Origin: Mesorhizobium sp. M4B.F.Ca.ET.203.01.1.1
GTDB lineage: Bacteria; Pseudomonadota; Alphaproteobacteria; Rhizobiales; Rhizobiaceae
Reading direction: 5' to 3'
Assembly: GCF_004791025.1 (NCBI RefSeq)
Contig: NZ_SRUO01000025.1
Span: 28,060-92,059, forward strand
DNA: 64,000 nt
In this document: piece by piece, positions 50,949 through 59,860 of the stretch
Layout of the letters: each line of letters starts with the position of its first letter
Numbering within the stretch: position 1 is the stretch's first letter
Translations under genes and position numbers: made by a program
The notes under the pieces: generated by a model
The model's database searches: none
What the model saw: the letters and a program-made list of their open reading frames with translations, nothing else
Told to the model about the DNA's origin: nothing

Positions 50949-53828
50949 TTAACGAGTGGCCGGCGAAGGAAGCGCTTCGGCCAGCGCGATGCCGGGCGTT
51001 GTCAACCAGTTGTAAAACCCACCCCTGGTAAGAGTTCCCTCGTGCAATCGCAGGATGGCTTCGCAAAAATCGGAGACATCGATGACGCACAAACGCTTCG
51101 CGGCCTCGATAAACGTTGGAACGCTCGGGTCTACACCGGGGCTGCACAAGGTGAGGCAAGGGTTGTTTCGCAGCCCCGCCAGTTCTGATGCCGCGAGGAC
51201 CTCGGTAGCAGCGTTTAAGGGCACCGTTTCCTGATCGCTAACTTTAGATTTCACCTCGACAACAATCGGAATAAAATCCTCAATCGATACTAGGAAATCG
51301 GGAAACCCTTGGCGACCGGTCACATCGAGTGGCTGACAAGGTATCCCAAGCCCTCCTAGCGATATACTGAAAGCCTGCTCAAGATCAGTCCCTCGCTTCT
51401 CGTACAGAGCGGCTATTTGGTCGCGCAGCATCAAGCGGTCTGCTCGCCGAAGATGCATCGTCTTAGAGTGATTTCGGTCGTCCTGCCGCCAAGTCCGAGC
51501 TGCATTCCGAATTAGGTTGGCTATGCCACCACGCTCTTGCAAGCCAAGCGCTATACGGCGACGTTCATCGGCCTGATCGCTACCATCCATCAAATCCATG
51601 GGCCTCGAAAGCCCGCCCCTTCGCAAACTCATAATATCATCACGGCGGAGGCGCGACTGGAGGCCGGGCAGTCTTAGTTCGGACATCCAAAGCACATCGC
51701 TGGGCACCCCAACCCCTAGCCTGATCGACTGACGGCGGATCGCGCGGGCAAGCCGCCTCACGTCTTGAACATCTTCACCATTTCCACGTAGCGCGATTGG
51801 CTTGCTTTCATCGGCCAAGGTCGGAGACGTCACGCTCGAAATAATCTCAGATACCCCCGTAAGAACCCACGACACATCGCGAGCTACTCCCTGAACCGTT
51901 CCCAACCTGACCCCCGCCACAATCTTTTCAATTTGCCCCCTAGCAGTTCCAGCCGCCCACTCTGTCAATTGCAACGCCCCGTTAGCGGCTCCCGCATCTG
52001 CTACCCACGGCTGGTCGAACAAGATTGGGTTCAGTCTAGTCGCGTAAGGGTTCGGCACTGGGCCATTCCGGCCTATTCTCCAGTTGAGGATACGGGTAGC
52101 TTTGCCACCAACAATCCCGAACTCCGGGGACCGAATAGCTGCATGGCTCAGCACAAAGACAAAATCGTCTTCGCTGGTACCGTTCCCGGCCCGATCGATC
52201 AGTTGAGTGAGTTGCGCAGAGGACCTTTTCAGCCCCTCGATGAAAAAAATTGCTGTCTCCGGCTTAAGGCCCGAGTGGGCGACGGCAACGCCGAAGGTTG
52301 TGACCGTGATTTGTCCATGCAGTTCTATCAGGCAACCGATGTCGACAAGCCGATCAATTTGACTAAACAACTTGTCTCGCCAGTGATCTATACCAGCTAG
52401 ATTTCGCTCCCGCTCTCTAGATGCCGTAAGCGTTGATCCGATTAGGTCGAATGCATCCTCTCTGCTTGTGCACAGCCTCCCTGCGAAAATCTGAAGTGTG
52501 AGGGTCCCAAAATGCTCTGGTGTAATGCCCAAACCCAGCGGAGCTTGGGTGGTCAGGTCCATTAGTGCTTGAGCCTGCCTACTTTCCTGTACTCCGTCAG
52601 CCGTGAGCACAACGTGGCCTTTAGCGATAGCCTGCCCCATCCTGCCGACACGGCCGGCCATGTTTTGGAACTCGTCTCGGCCTATAGGCACATGCATTTG
52701 ACGGTCAAAATCCCACCTTTTCCAAGAGGCGAATGCGGCACTACCCAAAGGGAAATTGACCCCCGCTGCGAGAGTTGATGTGGCAAAGACTACATCGACC
52801 TGGCCCGAAGCGAGGCGATCTTCGACGAACAGTCTTTCATCTTCGGTCAGTTCGGCGTTGTGATAGGCTGTGCGCCTGCGCAAAGCATCTAAGAGCGGCT
52901 GCTCAACGTCCACCCCGGCAGGCGCATCAATCTGAATGGCCGGTCGGGATTGAGCCCACGTTCTCGCTAGGTCAAAAGTGTCGTCGACCTTCATGCAAAA
53001 AACTATAACGGGGTTTCGCTGCTGTTGAAGTAACTCTCCGATCACACCCATAACATCGCGACTTCGACTAGGCGGCCCTTGTTGCTGCAGCCCTTCAAAG
53101 CCCGGACCAGCTGAGACGGAGAGCGTTGCCAAGGGTGTTCGACACTCAATGGTCAATGCCTTTTCGCGATTGGGGTTTCTGATCAAGCCAATCCCCAACC
53201 AACTAGCCAGTGCCTGTGCATCGCCGGGGCTCAGAACCGCAGACAGCCCGACGAACTGCCGCCACCCCGCTCGCCGCATCAACGTCAGGAGAAGTTCGGC
53301 GTTTTGGCCGCGATGTTTATCCCCCACCAACTGGACTTCATCACAGACGAAGCAGATGTTTGTCAGGTCACGCGGCGGCCCACCAACTGACAAGCAGCCC
53401 AGAAACTTCTCGTACGTTGCAACCAAGATAACAGAAGAAAGGGGAGCATTTGTTTTCCGACCTGCCGCGTCTTCGACGCTGTCCCCTGTCGCACATACAA
53501 TCGCCGAACGGTCGTAAGCTAGGAAGTCACCAAGAAATAATCTCTTAGCCTCCTCGAACTTCTGTTTGGCCAACGCCCGATGAGAGACGAGATAAACAGC
53601 CGTGTAGCCTGCCTCAATGGCTGATGCCACTGTCCACCAACCGATTAGGGTCTTCCCGGTCGATGTCGGCGCGCTGACAAGAAGACTTTCTCCGCGAGCT
53701 ACGCCTGCCTCTAAAGCTTCGAACTGAATGTCCGTGAGAAGCGGCATGCCGCTTGCCACTGGCAAAAGTTCAGGTTTGCCCAAAACTTTGTCAGAGAGCC
53801 CATGATCTATCGGTATGGTTGGCTGCAT
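50949..53828 (-). CDS. Ski2-like superfamily 2 helicase fused to a PD-(D/E)xK nuclease (candidate defence protein)
   Basis: A 959-residue single-chain protein (numbering from ATG 53828, after GGGGGA). Helicase motifs: I SAPTSTGKT (52-60), II CDEVQ (162-166), III GLSAVL (194-199), V FATSTLAAGVNFP (348-360), VI QNMAGRVGRMG (388-398). Spacing and the Ala-Gly-Val-Asn of motif V fit the Ski2/Hel308 group. The middle ~400 residues have no named domain. Near the C-terminus GFPDFLVS and VVEVKSK give a PD-(D/E)xK site (Asp844, Glu858, Lys860). It is intact in an island full of broken genes, alone on its transcript, with a base composition lower in GC than its surroundings by eye. A DNA-targeting anti-phage role, akin to Hachiman HamB plus a nuclease, is inference. 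Confidence 0.82.
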   Translation of the reverse strand: MQPTIPIDHGLSDKVLGKPELLPVASGMPLLTDIQFEALEAGVARGESLLVSAPTSTGKTLIGWWTVASAIEAGYTAVYLVSHRALAKQKFEEAKRLFLGDFLAYDRSAIVCATGDSVEDAAGRKTNAPLSSVILVATYEKFLGCLSVGGPPRDLTNICFVCDEVQLVGDKHRGQNAELLLTLMRRAGWRQFVGLSAVLSPGDAQALASWLGIGLIRNPNREKALTIECRTPLATLSVSAGPGFEGLQQQGPPSRSRDVMGVIGELLQQQRNPVIVFCMKVDDTFDLARTWAQSRPAIQIDAPAGVDVEQPLLDALRRRTAYHNAELTEDERLFVEDRLASGQVDVVFATSTLAAGVNFPLGSAAFASWKRWDFDRQMHVPIGRDEFQNMAGRVGRMGQAIAKGHVVLTADGVQESRQAQALMDLTTQAPLGLGITPEHFGTLTLQIFAGRLCTSREDAFDLIGSTLTASRERERNLAGIDHWRDKLFSQIDRLVDIGCLIELHGQITVTTFGVAVAHSGLKPETAIFFIEGLKRSSAQLTQLIDRAGNGTSEDDFVFVLSHAAIRSPEFGIVGGKATRILNWRIGRNGPVPNPYATRLNPILFDQPWVADAGAANGALQLTEWAAGTARGQIEKIVAGVRLGTVQGVARDVSWVLTGVSEIISSVTSPTLADESKPIALRGNGEDVQDVRRLARAIRRQSIRLGVGVPSDVLWMSELRLPGLQSRLRRDDIMSLRRGGLSRPMDLMDGSDQADERRRIALGLQERGGIANLIRNAARTWRQDDRNHSKTMHLRRADRLMLRDQIAALYEKRGTDLEQAFSISLGGLGIPCQPLDVTGRQGFPDFLVSIEDFIPIVVEVKSKVSDQETVPLNAATEVLAASELAGLRNNPCLTLCSPGVDPSVPTFIEAAKRLCVIDVSDFCEAILRLHEGTLTRGGFYNWLTTPGIALAEALPSPATR

Positions 53829-54172
53829 TCTATCCCCCAAATATCGGCGAACTATAGCTAGTGCCGTCGCGGTTAACCAGAGGAGTCCGTTATTTCTCTC
53901 AATGTCACCGGCTGCGATGCGTCAGCGGCGAGCCGAATGCCGATGGTGCCCCCCTACAGCTGTCGTATAGGGCCGGCTATTCATCCATTGTTGAGCCCGA
54001 CCCCACGGCCCGTGTCGAAAGATTCCCAGCGCAGTTTCGAAAAATGATGCCTTTCGAGCAGAGGAGCGAATAGATCGCCACGCGTGATTTCGACCGTGCG
54101 CTTACCTCCTGCTTACCGGCTGAACACCAGCAGGGGTCGCGGATACCAATCCGACAATCATATGGTTTTGTT
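53829..54172. other. Stretch without a recognisable gene
   Basis: About 340 bases between the helicase-nuclease gene and the lipoprotein remnant. It must hold the helicase promoter (on the minus strand). I see no clear operator, RNA or coding sequence. Confidence 0.4.
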
Positions 54173-54610
54173 GTGAAAGTTGGCGCACCCGACAGGAGAC
54201 GCGGCAAAGCCGGCGCGTTAATCGCGCTTTCGATTTTGGCTGGGTGCCAGACATTCGAACATATGGATGCGGGCCTGACATCGTTGCGAGGCCAACCGTA
54301 CCAAGCCGCATTTGACGTTCTCGGCTTTCCCGATGCGGAGAGCACGATAGCCGATAAGCGCGTGTTCACGTGGGAAGCCTAAACGCCCGGCTCATACACT
54401 GTCCCGACTTTTAATTCGAGCACGGCCTATGTGAACGGGAAGCCAGTCTATATCCAGACCCCAAGGCACAGCAACCGAGACCTATGACTATCATTGCAAA
54501 GTCGACGTAATCGTTGGGTCATCCAGCATGATTGAGCACACACTAAGTACGATGGCAACATTGGCGGCTGCGAGAGCTATGCACGCCTGTTTCGTCCAAA
54601 GTCTCAGTAG
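54173..54610 (+). pseudogene. Small lipoprotein gene, multiply frameshifted
   Basis: Four frame pieces follow one another. First comes a lipoprotein start with lipobox LAGC (ALIALSILAGCQTFEHMDAG, then GQPYQAAFDVLGFPD). Then come SYTVPTFNSSTAYVNGKPVY, ATETYDYHCKVDVIVGSSS and finally KYDGNIGGCESYARLFRPKS with a stop at 54608-54610. Together they give ~145 residues of a SmpA-like or phage-type small lipoprotein. Three or more indels make it dead. It belongs to the decayed cargo of the island. Confidence 0.7.
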
Positions 54611-54782
54611 AGGTGAAACTTTGTAGCGAGAACGGTGAATCTTATACAACCTATTATTTCCAGATTTCCAGGATTTTCTACATCTAAACGCGGCAATGTA
54701 GCAATATAGACGCATATGTACGTGGCCATACTGCAAAATTATTGGACATGGCTGGAATCGATCCGGGAAATCCGGAGAGCTT

Positions 54783-55265
54783 TCAAGCTCTGATAAACGA
54801 ACCAATCCACAATAAGAACGCGATGCCACCCGCTCTAATCCCCACGAGCGCCAGATTTACAGCACCATTGATATCTTGCTATTTCTATCCATCACGAAAG
54901 TATTCTGTGCGATCATGCCGTCATGGTGAGCACATTGTTCCGCGATAGCATGGGCGAATGACTTCCCGTTTTCAATGTCGGCTACCCATTTACTGGGCTG
55001 GTTCCCTACGAAAGCTAACCGACCGAGCAGATATTATCGCCATCCATGCCGCTACAAATAGTGAAACAGCAACGGCCCAAGCCGTGAACGCTAAGAGAGA
55101 GTTAGGCGGCTGACTTGTCACCAAGCTGTATGCGGTCCCGACGAGGATCACTGAAGCAGCCGAGACAGCACCGGCAAACGTATACGCCCGGTGATCTGCG
55201 GCGATAGCTGAGGTGAGTTGGGCCTCAAGATAGCTTTCTGCCTCCCTAAGCACCTCTTGCAGCAT
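54783..55265 (-). pseudogene. Small membrane protein gene, frameshifted
   Basis: The first frame (from ATG 55265) encodes a helix EVLREAESYLEAQLTSAIAA and two membrane segments (VSAASVILVGTAYSLV; AWAVAVSLFVAAWMAII). Near 55000 the frame changes to GNQPSKWVADIENGKSFAHA, then IAEQCAHHDGMIAQNTFVMD, ending at a stop; a third piece, LALVGIRAGGIAFLLWIG, would be the last helix, ending at 54783. The whole resembles small three-helix proteins found in rhizobial islands. No function is known. Confidence 0.65.
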
Positions 55266-55563
55266 TTCGATATTTGCGCTCTTAGTGCGTTCGAACAGGG
55301 GGGCTATTCATGCAAGGTGACCTTTCGGCTCATCCAGACAAACCAGGCAGCGGAAGAAAAGGTGGCGGCGACGGCGGTCAAGTTAGACTCCAACACCATC
55401 GCCCCGGCCTCCTGTCAATCGACCTCCGTCCCCTAAACCGGCACCTCCGGTCAAGAAGTGACAAAGACGCGGCAAGTCGAAGATGCCATTTGACTTGCCG
55501 CCTGTGTTTTGGCAAAGTTATCGCAGCGCGATGCGCCGAATAGTCATGTTCTTGGGAGGCAAA
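55266..55563. other. Stretch without a supported gene
   Basis: About 300 bases. One frame near 55390-55455 is Pro-rich (TPTPSPRPPVNRPPSPKPAP) and could be the tail of a lost gene. Nothing else is recognisable. Confidence 0.35.
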
Positions 55564-55698
55564 ATGAAATATTTTATTTTGGTTATTGGTGTTCTTTTGG
55601 GCGCTTATAGAGTTGTCCCGGCGTTCAGCCATGGTGGCGGAACAGACTCAAATGGTTGTCACACGAACCACAAAACTGGCGGATATCACTGTCATTAG
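55564..55698 (+). CDS. Small exported YHYH-type protein
   Basis: A 44-residue protein with a signal peptide (MKYFILVIGVLLGAY) and a short mature part SHGGGTDSNGCHTNHKTGGY followed by HCH. This His/Cys-rich ending is the typical YHYH/excalibur-like calcium or metal motif of very small exported proteins found in mobile DNA. The start at 55564 follows GGGAGGC. It lies 11 bases before the DUF5334 gene and is probably cotranscribed with it. Confidence 0.7.
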   Translation: MKYFILVIGVLLGAYRVVPAFSHGGGTDSNGCHTNHKTGGYHCH

Positions 55699-55709
55699 GG
55701 CGGCTTACT

Positions 55710-55982
55710 ATGATCAAATGTTTCGCGTTCGCAATCGGACTCGTTTTGGGCGGGTCCGGTGCATATGCTTGGGATGGGACGGATACTACTGGCGAGTCGG
55801 TAGAGATTGGCAAGGGTAATCTTGTTAGAACGGGCAGGGACATCCAAATATTTGACGGTGGTGCTGGCGAATATCGAGACGTAACTGTCGAAAGCATTCG
55901 TCGGTACGGATCAACAGTTGAAGTCGAAGTCTACGACAACGAAAGCGGCGAGTACCGGACCCTTGAAATGGACGACGACTGA
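55710..55982 (+). CDS. DUF5334-family exported protein
   Basis: A 90-residue protein with a signal peptide (MIKCFAFAIGLVLGGSGAYA) followed by the DUF5334 pattern: WDGTDTTGESVEIGKGNLVR, RDIQIFDGGAGEYRDVTVES and YDNESGEYRTLEMDDD. The function is unknown. It pairs with the YHYH gene directly upstream. Both reading frames are intact, in contrast to their surroundings, which suggests selection or recent arrival. Confidence 0.75.
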   Translation: MIKCFAFAIGLVLGGSGAYAWDGTDTTGESVEIGKGNLVRTGRDIQIFDGGAGEYRDVTVESIRRYGSTVEVEVYDNESGEYRTLEMDDD

Positions 55983-56049
55983 CCCTCGCTACTCAACTGC
56001 ACTCGCGCAGCGGCTGCGCTCTTCGAAAAAATGAATCGGGTCAAATTGA

Positions 56050-56181
56050 AAAGAGTTAACGCGAGAAGCAGGAAACCGCCCAGGAACTGAAACGGACGAG
56101 TCCGAAAAGGTGTTCGACGGGGTGAAGAAGATCGCCAATGTACCGTCGCCGAAGGACGAAAAGAAGCCCGCCACAAAGTAG
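56050..56181 (+). pseudogene. 3' remnant of a small hydrophilic island gene
   Basis: An open frame without a start (a TGA lies directly before it) ends KVFDGVKKIANVPSPKDEKK and PATK. It is followed by a terminator that overlaps the stop codon. The ending resembles that of short hydrophilic proteins common in phage and plasmid DNA. I read it as the surviving tail of such a gene. Confidence 0.45.
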
Positions 56182-56189
56182 TGGCGGGC
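56166..56189. terminator. Bidirectional hairpin terminator
   Basis: GCCCGCCAC and GTGGCGGGC pair around AAAGTA. It lies between the end of the plus-strand remnant and the minus-strand YegP-like gene. T-tracts are weak. Confidence 0.6.
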
Positions 56190-56208
56190 CTCTCCCATTG
56201 TTAGGCGC

Positions 56209-56418
56209 TTACGCAGCGTACCTGAGACTCTCAGGGAACCACACTGCGCTGTTGTATGATGCCTTCATGATGTCGATGCTACGCTCGCAGTCGACGCGTT
56301 TGACATACCCTTCGCTGCTAACGGCAATTGTCTTGCCGTTCACAGCTTCATACGTCCAACGCCATTCATTACGATTGTCCCTGTACATCCAGTACGAGGG
56401 GTATGTGCGAGACGCCAT
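56209..56418 (-). CDS. YegP/DUF1508-like small protein
   Basis: A 69-residue protein, MASRTYPSYWMYRDNRNEWR start, then WTYEAVNGKTIAVSSEGY and an ending DIMKASYNSAVWF. The WRW-x-Y-x-A-x-NGK-x-IA-x-SSEGY pattern is that of the DUF1508 (YegP) fold. The function is unknown; such genes are frequent on plasmids and islands. A GGAGATCCC ribosome site lies before the ATG. Confidence 0.75.
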   Translation of the reverse strand: MASRTYPSYWMYRDNRNEWRWTYEAVNGKTIAVSSEGYVKRVDCERSIDIMKASYNSAVWFPESLRYAA

Positions 56419-56919
56419 AGGGATCTCCTAGGTTCGGCGTACGAACGTCGAGCTTGACCATGGCTAATATTTCTGATTCAACATCAGCGTACGTAATAGC
56501 CATACCCCGCGCTCGACGTCCAATCTTTGCGGGTGTGAACTTGAAACCGTCGCGGCTCCCCAGCTAGCGGCGGTTTCTTCGTTCTGATGGCTGATTCAAT
56601 GCTTAAGTATTGGGCAGGAGTCAAGGCGTGGTTAAAAAACCGTTGAGCCTAAGGCAACGGTTTCAACATTTCCGAAACAAATCAATTGGTTACGGTACTC
56701 CTCCCGGAGCGGGGAAAACGGCATCGGACGTTTCCCTTGCCGGCAATACTACTCCGATTCGCAGAGAACGCAAATATTGCAGTGCGGTTGATTCTTTCGC
56801 GACGCAATAGGATAGTAACACTCATCTATCCATAATATAGATATCCACATCCGTTTATATGACTGGATTGCGTACGGCAGGCTCTCCCAAGTCCTACCCA
56901 TTCCCCTGCGGCTAAACTT
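56419..56919. other. AT-richer stretch without a gene; one hairpin
   Basis: About 500 bases. AACCGTTG and CAACGGTT (56638-56662) pair around AGCCTAAGG. No coding sequence is convincing. The AT-rich part near 56820-56860 (ATAATATAGATAT) could be a promoter or a replication-related site of the lost element. Confidence 0.4.
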
Positions 56920-57635
56920 TCAACGGCGTTTCCCTCCCGGTCTGCTTTCGATCAATACGGTAGACGCCGTTTTCTTTTGCCTGCGTGTTAGGGGGGCCGT
57001 GGCGGGCGGGGGAGTTACGAGCCGGGAATTCTCTGCCTCTGGATCGCCGGACGATGACGACGATTGATCGTGATCCTCGCCTGCCACGCGCCACACAGTG
57101 CTGTTGCTGGTGCTGTCACGAGGCAGTTGTTCGATCCACCGCCCACCGATACGCGTTGATCGTGCCAGATACCTCCCGAAGCGCTTCGATGAAACGTACC
57201 GCTCCGTTCGATGAAGCCGCCGAGTGCTTCCCTGAGAAGTGGGCTATCCGCAACCCGGATGGGCGATGTTCCGCGTCGTGAAGGGGCCGTTCGGCAGTGC
57301 GTCGATGATCTCCGCAAGTTCGTCTTTCTCCGGGTCCGCTGCTCTCTGACCGGCGACATCGCCCCGGCAATCGGCTGGCCCGAGCCATGGGAGAGGCTCT
57401 GTTAGGTGCGCCCGCCGACAAATAGGCGCGCTCGACCGTCAGCGCCGCTGCAACGAGCTCGGGCCGCCTACGCAGGGCTAGGTCAATCGCGTCGAATTCG
57501 AAACGCCGTTCCTCTGGCCGCTGACACTGGGCGTCTAGCCGGATTTGAATCGTGCGCCGGTTCAAATCACCATAGGCGTGAGATTGTTTCCCCTGGCGCA
57601 AATCAGGCTGATCGCTGGAAGGCGGACGGCGTGGC
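56920..57635 (-). pseudogene. C-terminal remnant of a plasmid/phage DNA primase-helicase
   Basis: Read on the minus strand in several frames: AVRLPAISLICARGNNLTPM, GDLNRRTIQIRLDAQCQRPE, ERRFEFDAIDLALRRRPELV, AAALTVERAYLSAGAP, later DELAEIIDALPNGPFTTRNI and FGRYLARSTRIGGRWIEQLP with VWRVAGE near the end. This is the TGNN-to-end part of the mobile-element replicative primase/helicase family (usual TGNN reads RGNN here). The Walker A and B parts are missing. At least three frameshifts are needed. It shows that the right half of the island once carried a replication gene. Confidence 0.68.
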
Positions 57636-57985
57636 GGCGGGCAAGGGCGGGGTCGGCCGAGATCGGGCGAGCGGTTTCGGTTTCGAGACGGACGAAGTGG
57701 CGTTCGATCATCCGCAGTCTGCGCTGAGTTCGGCGCGCAGAAAGGGGCTTTGGAGTGTCGCCAAGCGGTTGATGAGCGCGGTGCGTTCGGCACTGGCGGC
57801 ACCGCGCACGCCGACGATTTCCTGCAATGCTTCCATCGCAAGCGAAGCCGGTACCGTCTCGGCCGGGTCGCCGGCAGCGTCTGCTATCCGGAATCGCAAA
57901 GATCGCCTCAAGGGCAGACATGCGGGGCAAACCGGACGTTCGCGATGCGTGCCGGACAGCTGGCTGCCCGCATACCTGATTGAGT
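57636..57985. other. Unassigned stretch beside the primase remnant
   Basis: About 350 bases between the primase-helicase remnant and the integrase. A minus-strand frame reads MEALQEIVGVRGAASAERTA and looks protein-like, but I cannot assign it. It may be the tail of another broken gene joined to the primase remnant. Confidence 0.35.
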
Positions 57986-59176
57986 TTACCCGCGCGTTCC
58001 CGCGTTCTCAATTTTTTCCAGATAATCTGCCCACCACTGCATCATCTTGACGCGCTCTTCCCAGTGCTCCGCCCGGGCATAGGCTCGCCGAACGTCGTTT
58101 TTTTCAATATGAGCCAGCTGTCGCTCTACGGCGTCTGGATGCCACTTGCCGCATTCGTTCAACAGAGTTGATGCCGTTGCTCGGAAGCCATGGGCGGTTG
58201 CTTCATTTTTGCTGTAACCCATGCGACGCAGGGCGGCGTTGAGTGTATTGTCGGAAATCGGACGAGAAGGCGATCGCACGCTTGGAAACAGCAGCGTCCC
58301 GGCGCCGGACATTTTTTTAAGCTCGGCCAGGATATTCAAAGCCTGCGTTGAAAGAGGAACGCGGTGCGGTCGTCGCATTTTCATTCGCGCTTCCGGGATA
58401 GTCCATACCGAACTTTCGAAGTCGAACTCCCCCCATTCGGCAGCGCGAAGCTCACCGGGGCGGGGAAATAGCAGCGCCATCAACCTCAGAGCCGCTCGGG
58501 TTGGGGGCTGTCCGTCGAATGTCTCGATCGCACGCAGCAAGCCGCCCAATGCCTTCGGATCGGTAATGGCGGCACGCGGCGTGACTATTGGCCTGATGAG
58601 CGCGCCCCTCAGCGCCGACGTTGGGTCAGTGTCGGCGCGTGCAGTGGCGATGGCGTATCGAAAGACGCTGCCAATGGTCGAGCGCAGCCGCCTGGCCGAT
58701 TCGTATCGACCGCGCACCTCCACGCTACGAAGGGCAGCAAGGATAGTGGCGGCGTCAATGTCCCGAATGCACTTGTGCCCACAGGTGGGATAGGCGAAGT
58801 CGAGTAGCCATTTGACCTTGGTGATAGTGCGGTCGGCACGTCCCTCTTTCTTCAGCTTGTCAACATATTCCTCGGCGATTGATCGAAAGCTGTCCTTTGT
58901 CGAACCGACCTTTCGCAATTTGCGTTCCTGTGCGGGATCGATGCCACTTAGGAGGAGACGTTTGGCGTCATCGCGCGCTTTGCGTGCTTCGGCGAGCGAA
59001 ATAAGGGGATAGCTGCCCAACGCCAGAAGCTTCTGCTTGCCGTCAAATCGATAGGCGAGGCGCCAAAGGCGGGATCCGGTGGGCTGCACCCAGAGCTGGA
59101 GCCCGCCACCGTCAGACAATTTCAGTAGCTTGGAAGCAGGACGGGCATTTCGGCATTTCACGTCGGAAAGGGCCAT
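57986..59176 (-). CDS. P4-type tyrosine integrase with DUF4102 N-terminus
   Basis: A 396-residue island integrase. The N-terminal arm-binding domain is DUF4102-like (KLLKLSDGGGLQLWVQPTGS, then RLWRLAYRFDGKQKLLALGS). Catalytic residues: Arg in PRPGELRAAEWGE, HxxR in AHGFRATASTLLNE, His in RQLAHIEKNDVRRAY with the Tyr at its end. The gene lies just downstream of tRNA-Phe on the same strand, which is the classic P4/SPI arrangement with attB in the tRNA 3' end. The start at 59176 (MALSDVKCRNARP) is the family start. Confidence 0.9.
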   Translation of the reverse strand: MALSDVKCRNARPASKLLKLSDGGGLQLWVQPTGSRLWRLAYRFDGKQKLLALGSYPLISLAEARKARDDAKRLLLSGIDPAQERKLRKVGSTKDSFRSIAEEYVDKLKKEGRADRTITKVKWLLDFAYPTCGHKCIRDIDAATILAALRSVEVRGRYESARRLRSTIGSVFRYAIATARADTDPTSALRGALIRPIVTPRAAITDPKALGGLLRAIETFDGQPPTRAALRLMALLFPRPGELRAAEWGEFDFESSVWTIPEARMKMRRPHRVPLSTQALNILAELKKMSGAGTLLFPSVRSPSRPISDNTLNAALRRMGYSKNEATAHGFRATASTLLNECGKWHPDAVERQLAHIEKNDVRRAYARAEHWEERVKMMQWWADYLEKIENAGTRG

Positions 59177-59390
59177 TTGTGGGACACCTCCCTTTGGCTG
59201 TTTCGATACCATCAGGATGTCCAGTACCAACGGAAATACCAGCCCTCCGCCCCGTTAGATCAAATACGCCGGAATTCCATGAAACGCGCTCAATCGCGCC
59301 ATCCTTCCCAAAAAGATGAACGATTTCAGTCGTTTGTGGAAACAGAAGCGTAGAAGCTTCGGCGAAAGGAAGTGTCGGGAGAAGAGGGGA

Positions 59391-59466
<76 letters not shown>

Positions 59467-59638
59467 CTCGCCGGCAAGCAAGATTTCGCAGGCCGGAATT
59501 CTCGAAGGCGCCGCCGGCGCCCTTGAAAGCGCGTGGGTTATAGCACGGGAATTCAGCCTGTCCAGCGCCTAAGCGCGGATTTCAGCCGGGAAAAGAAAAC
59601 CACTTAAAGACAGCGGGAAAACAGCTGATATCGCGCGC

Positions 59639-59860
59639 TTACGGCTCGTCCTTGGGCGCCGGGCTTTGCTCCGGCGCTTCGCCTTCTTCTTCCTCTGCGT
59701 CGCGGCCAGGGATGACATAGGCGCCCTTCAGCCAGCGATTGAGGTCGATGTCCTTGCAGCGCGCCGAGCAGAACGGATAGTGCTCGCGCACCGATGCCTT
59801 GCCGCATTCGGGGCAGGGGCGCCGGGGGCGCAGCGGCGTGACCTTGTCGTCCAGGCTCAT
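59639..59860 (-). CDS. yacG: DNA gyrase inhibitor / zinc-finger protein YacG
   Basis: A 73-residue protein with a four-Cys zinc site: Cys16 and Cys19 (CPECGK), Cys31 and Cys35 (CSARCKDIDLNRWL). In Escherichia coli YacG binds GyrB and inhibits gyrase. The acidic tail (AEEEEGEAPEQ) is typical of alphaproteobacteria. Its ATG overlaps the TGA of maf (ATGA), so it is translated with maf from the infA-maf-yacG transcript. Confidence 0.92.
   Translation of the reverse strand: MSLDDKVTPLRPRRPCPECGKASVREHYPFCSARCKDIDLNRWLKGAYVIPGRDAEEEEGEAPEQSPAPKDEP

Noticed and set aside
53942..53951. GATGGTGCCC, matching the bases at the tRNA-Phe 3' end (59389-59398), as a possible att copy
   Set aside because: Only ten bases match and the match does not extend into the tRNA; this length is expected by chance.
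54742..54948. Plus-strand open frame of 68 codons
   Set aside because: It lies opposite the recognisable membrane-protein pseudogene and has no family resemblance.
56610..56810. Plus-strand open frame of 66 codons
   Set aside because: It starts inside non-coding sequence, covers a hairpin and shows no protein-like pattern.
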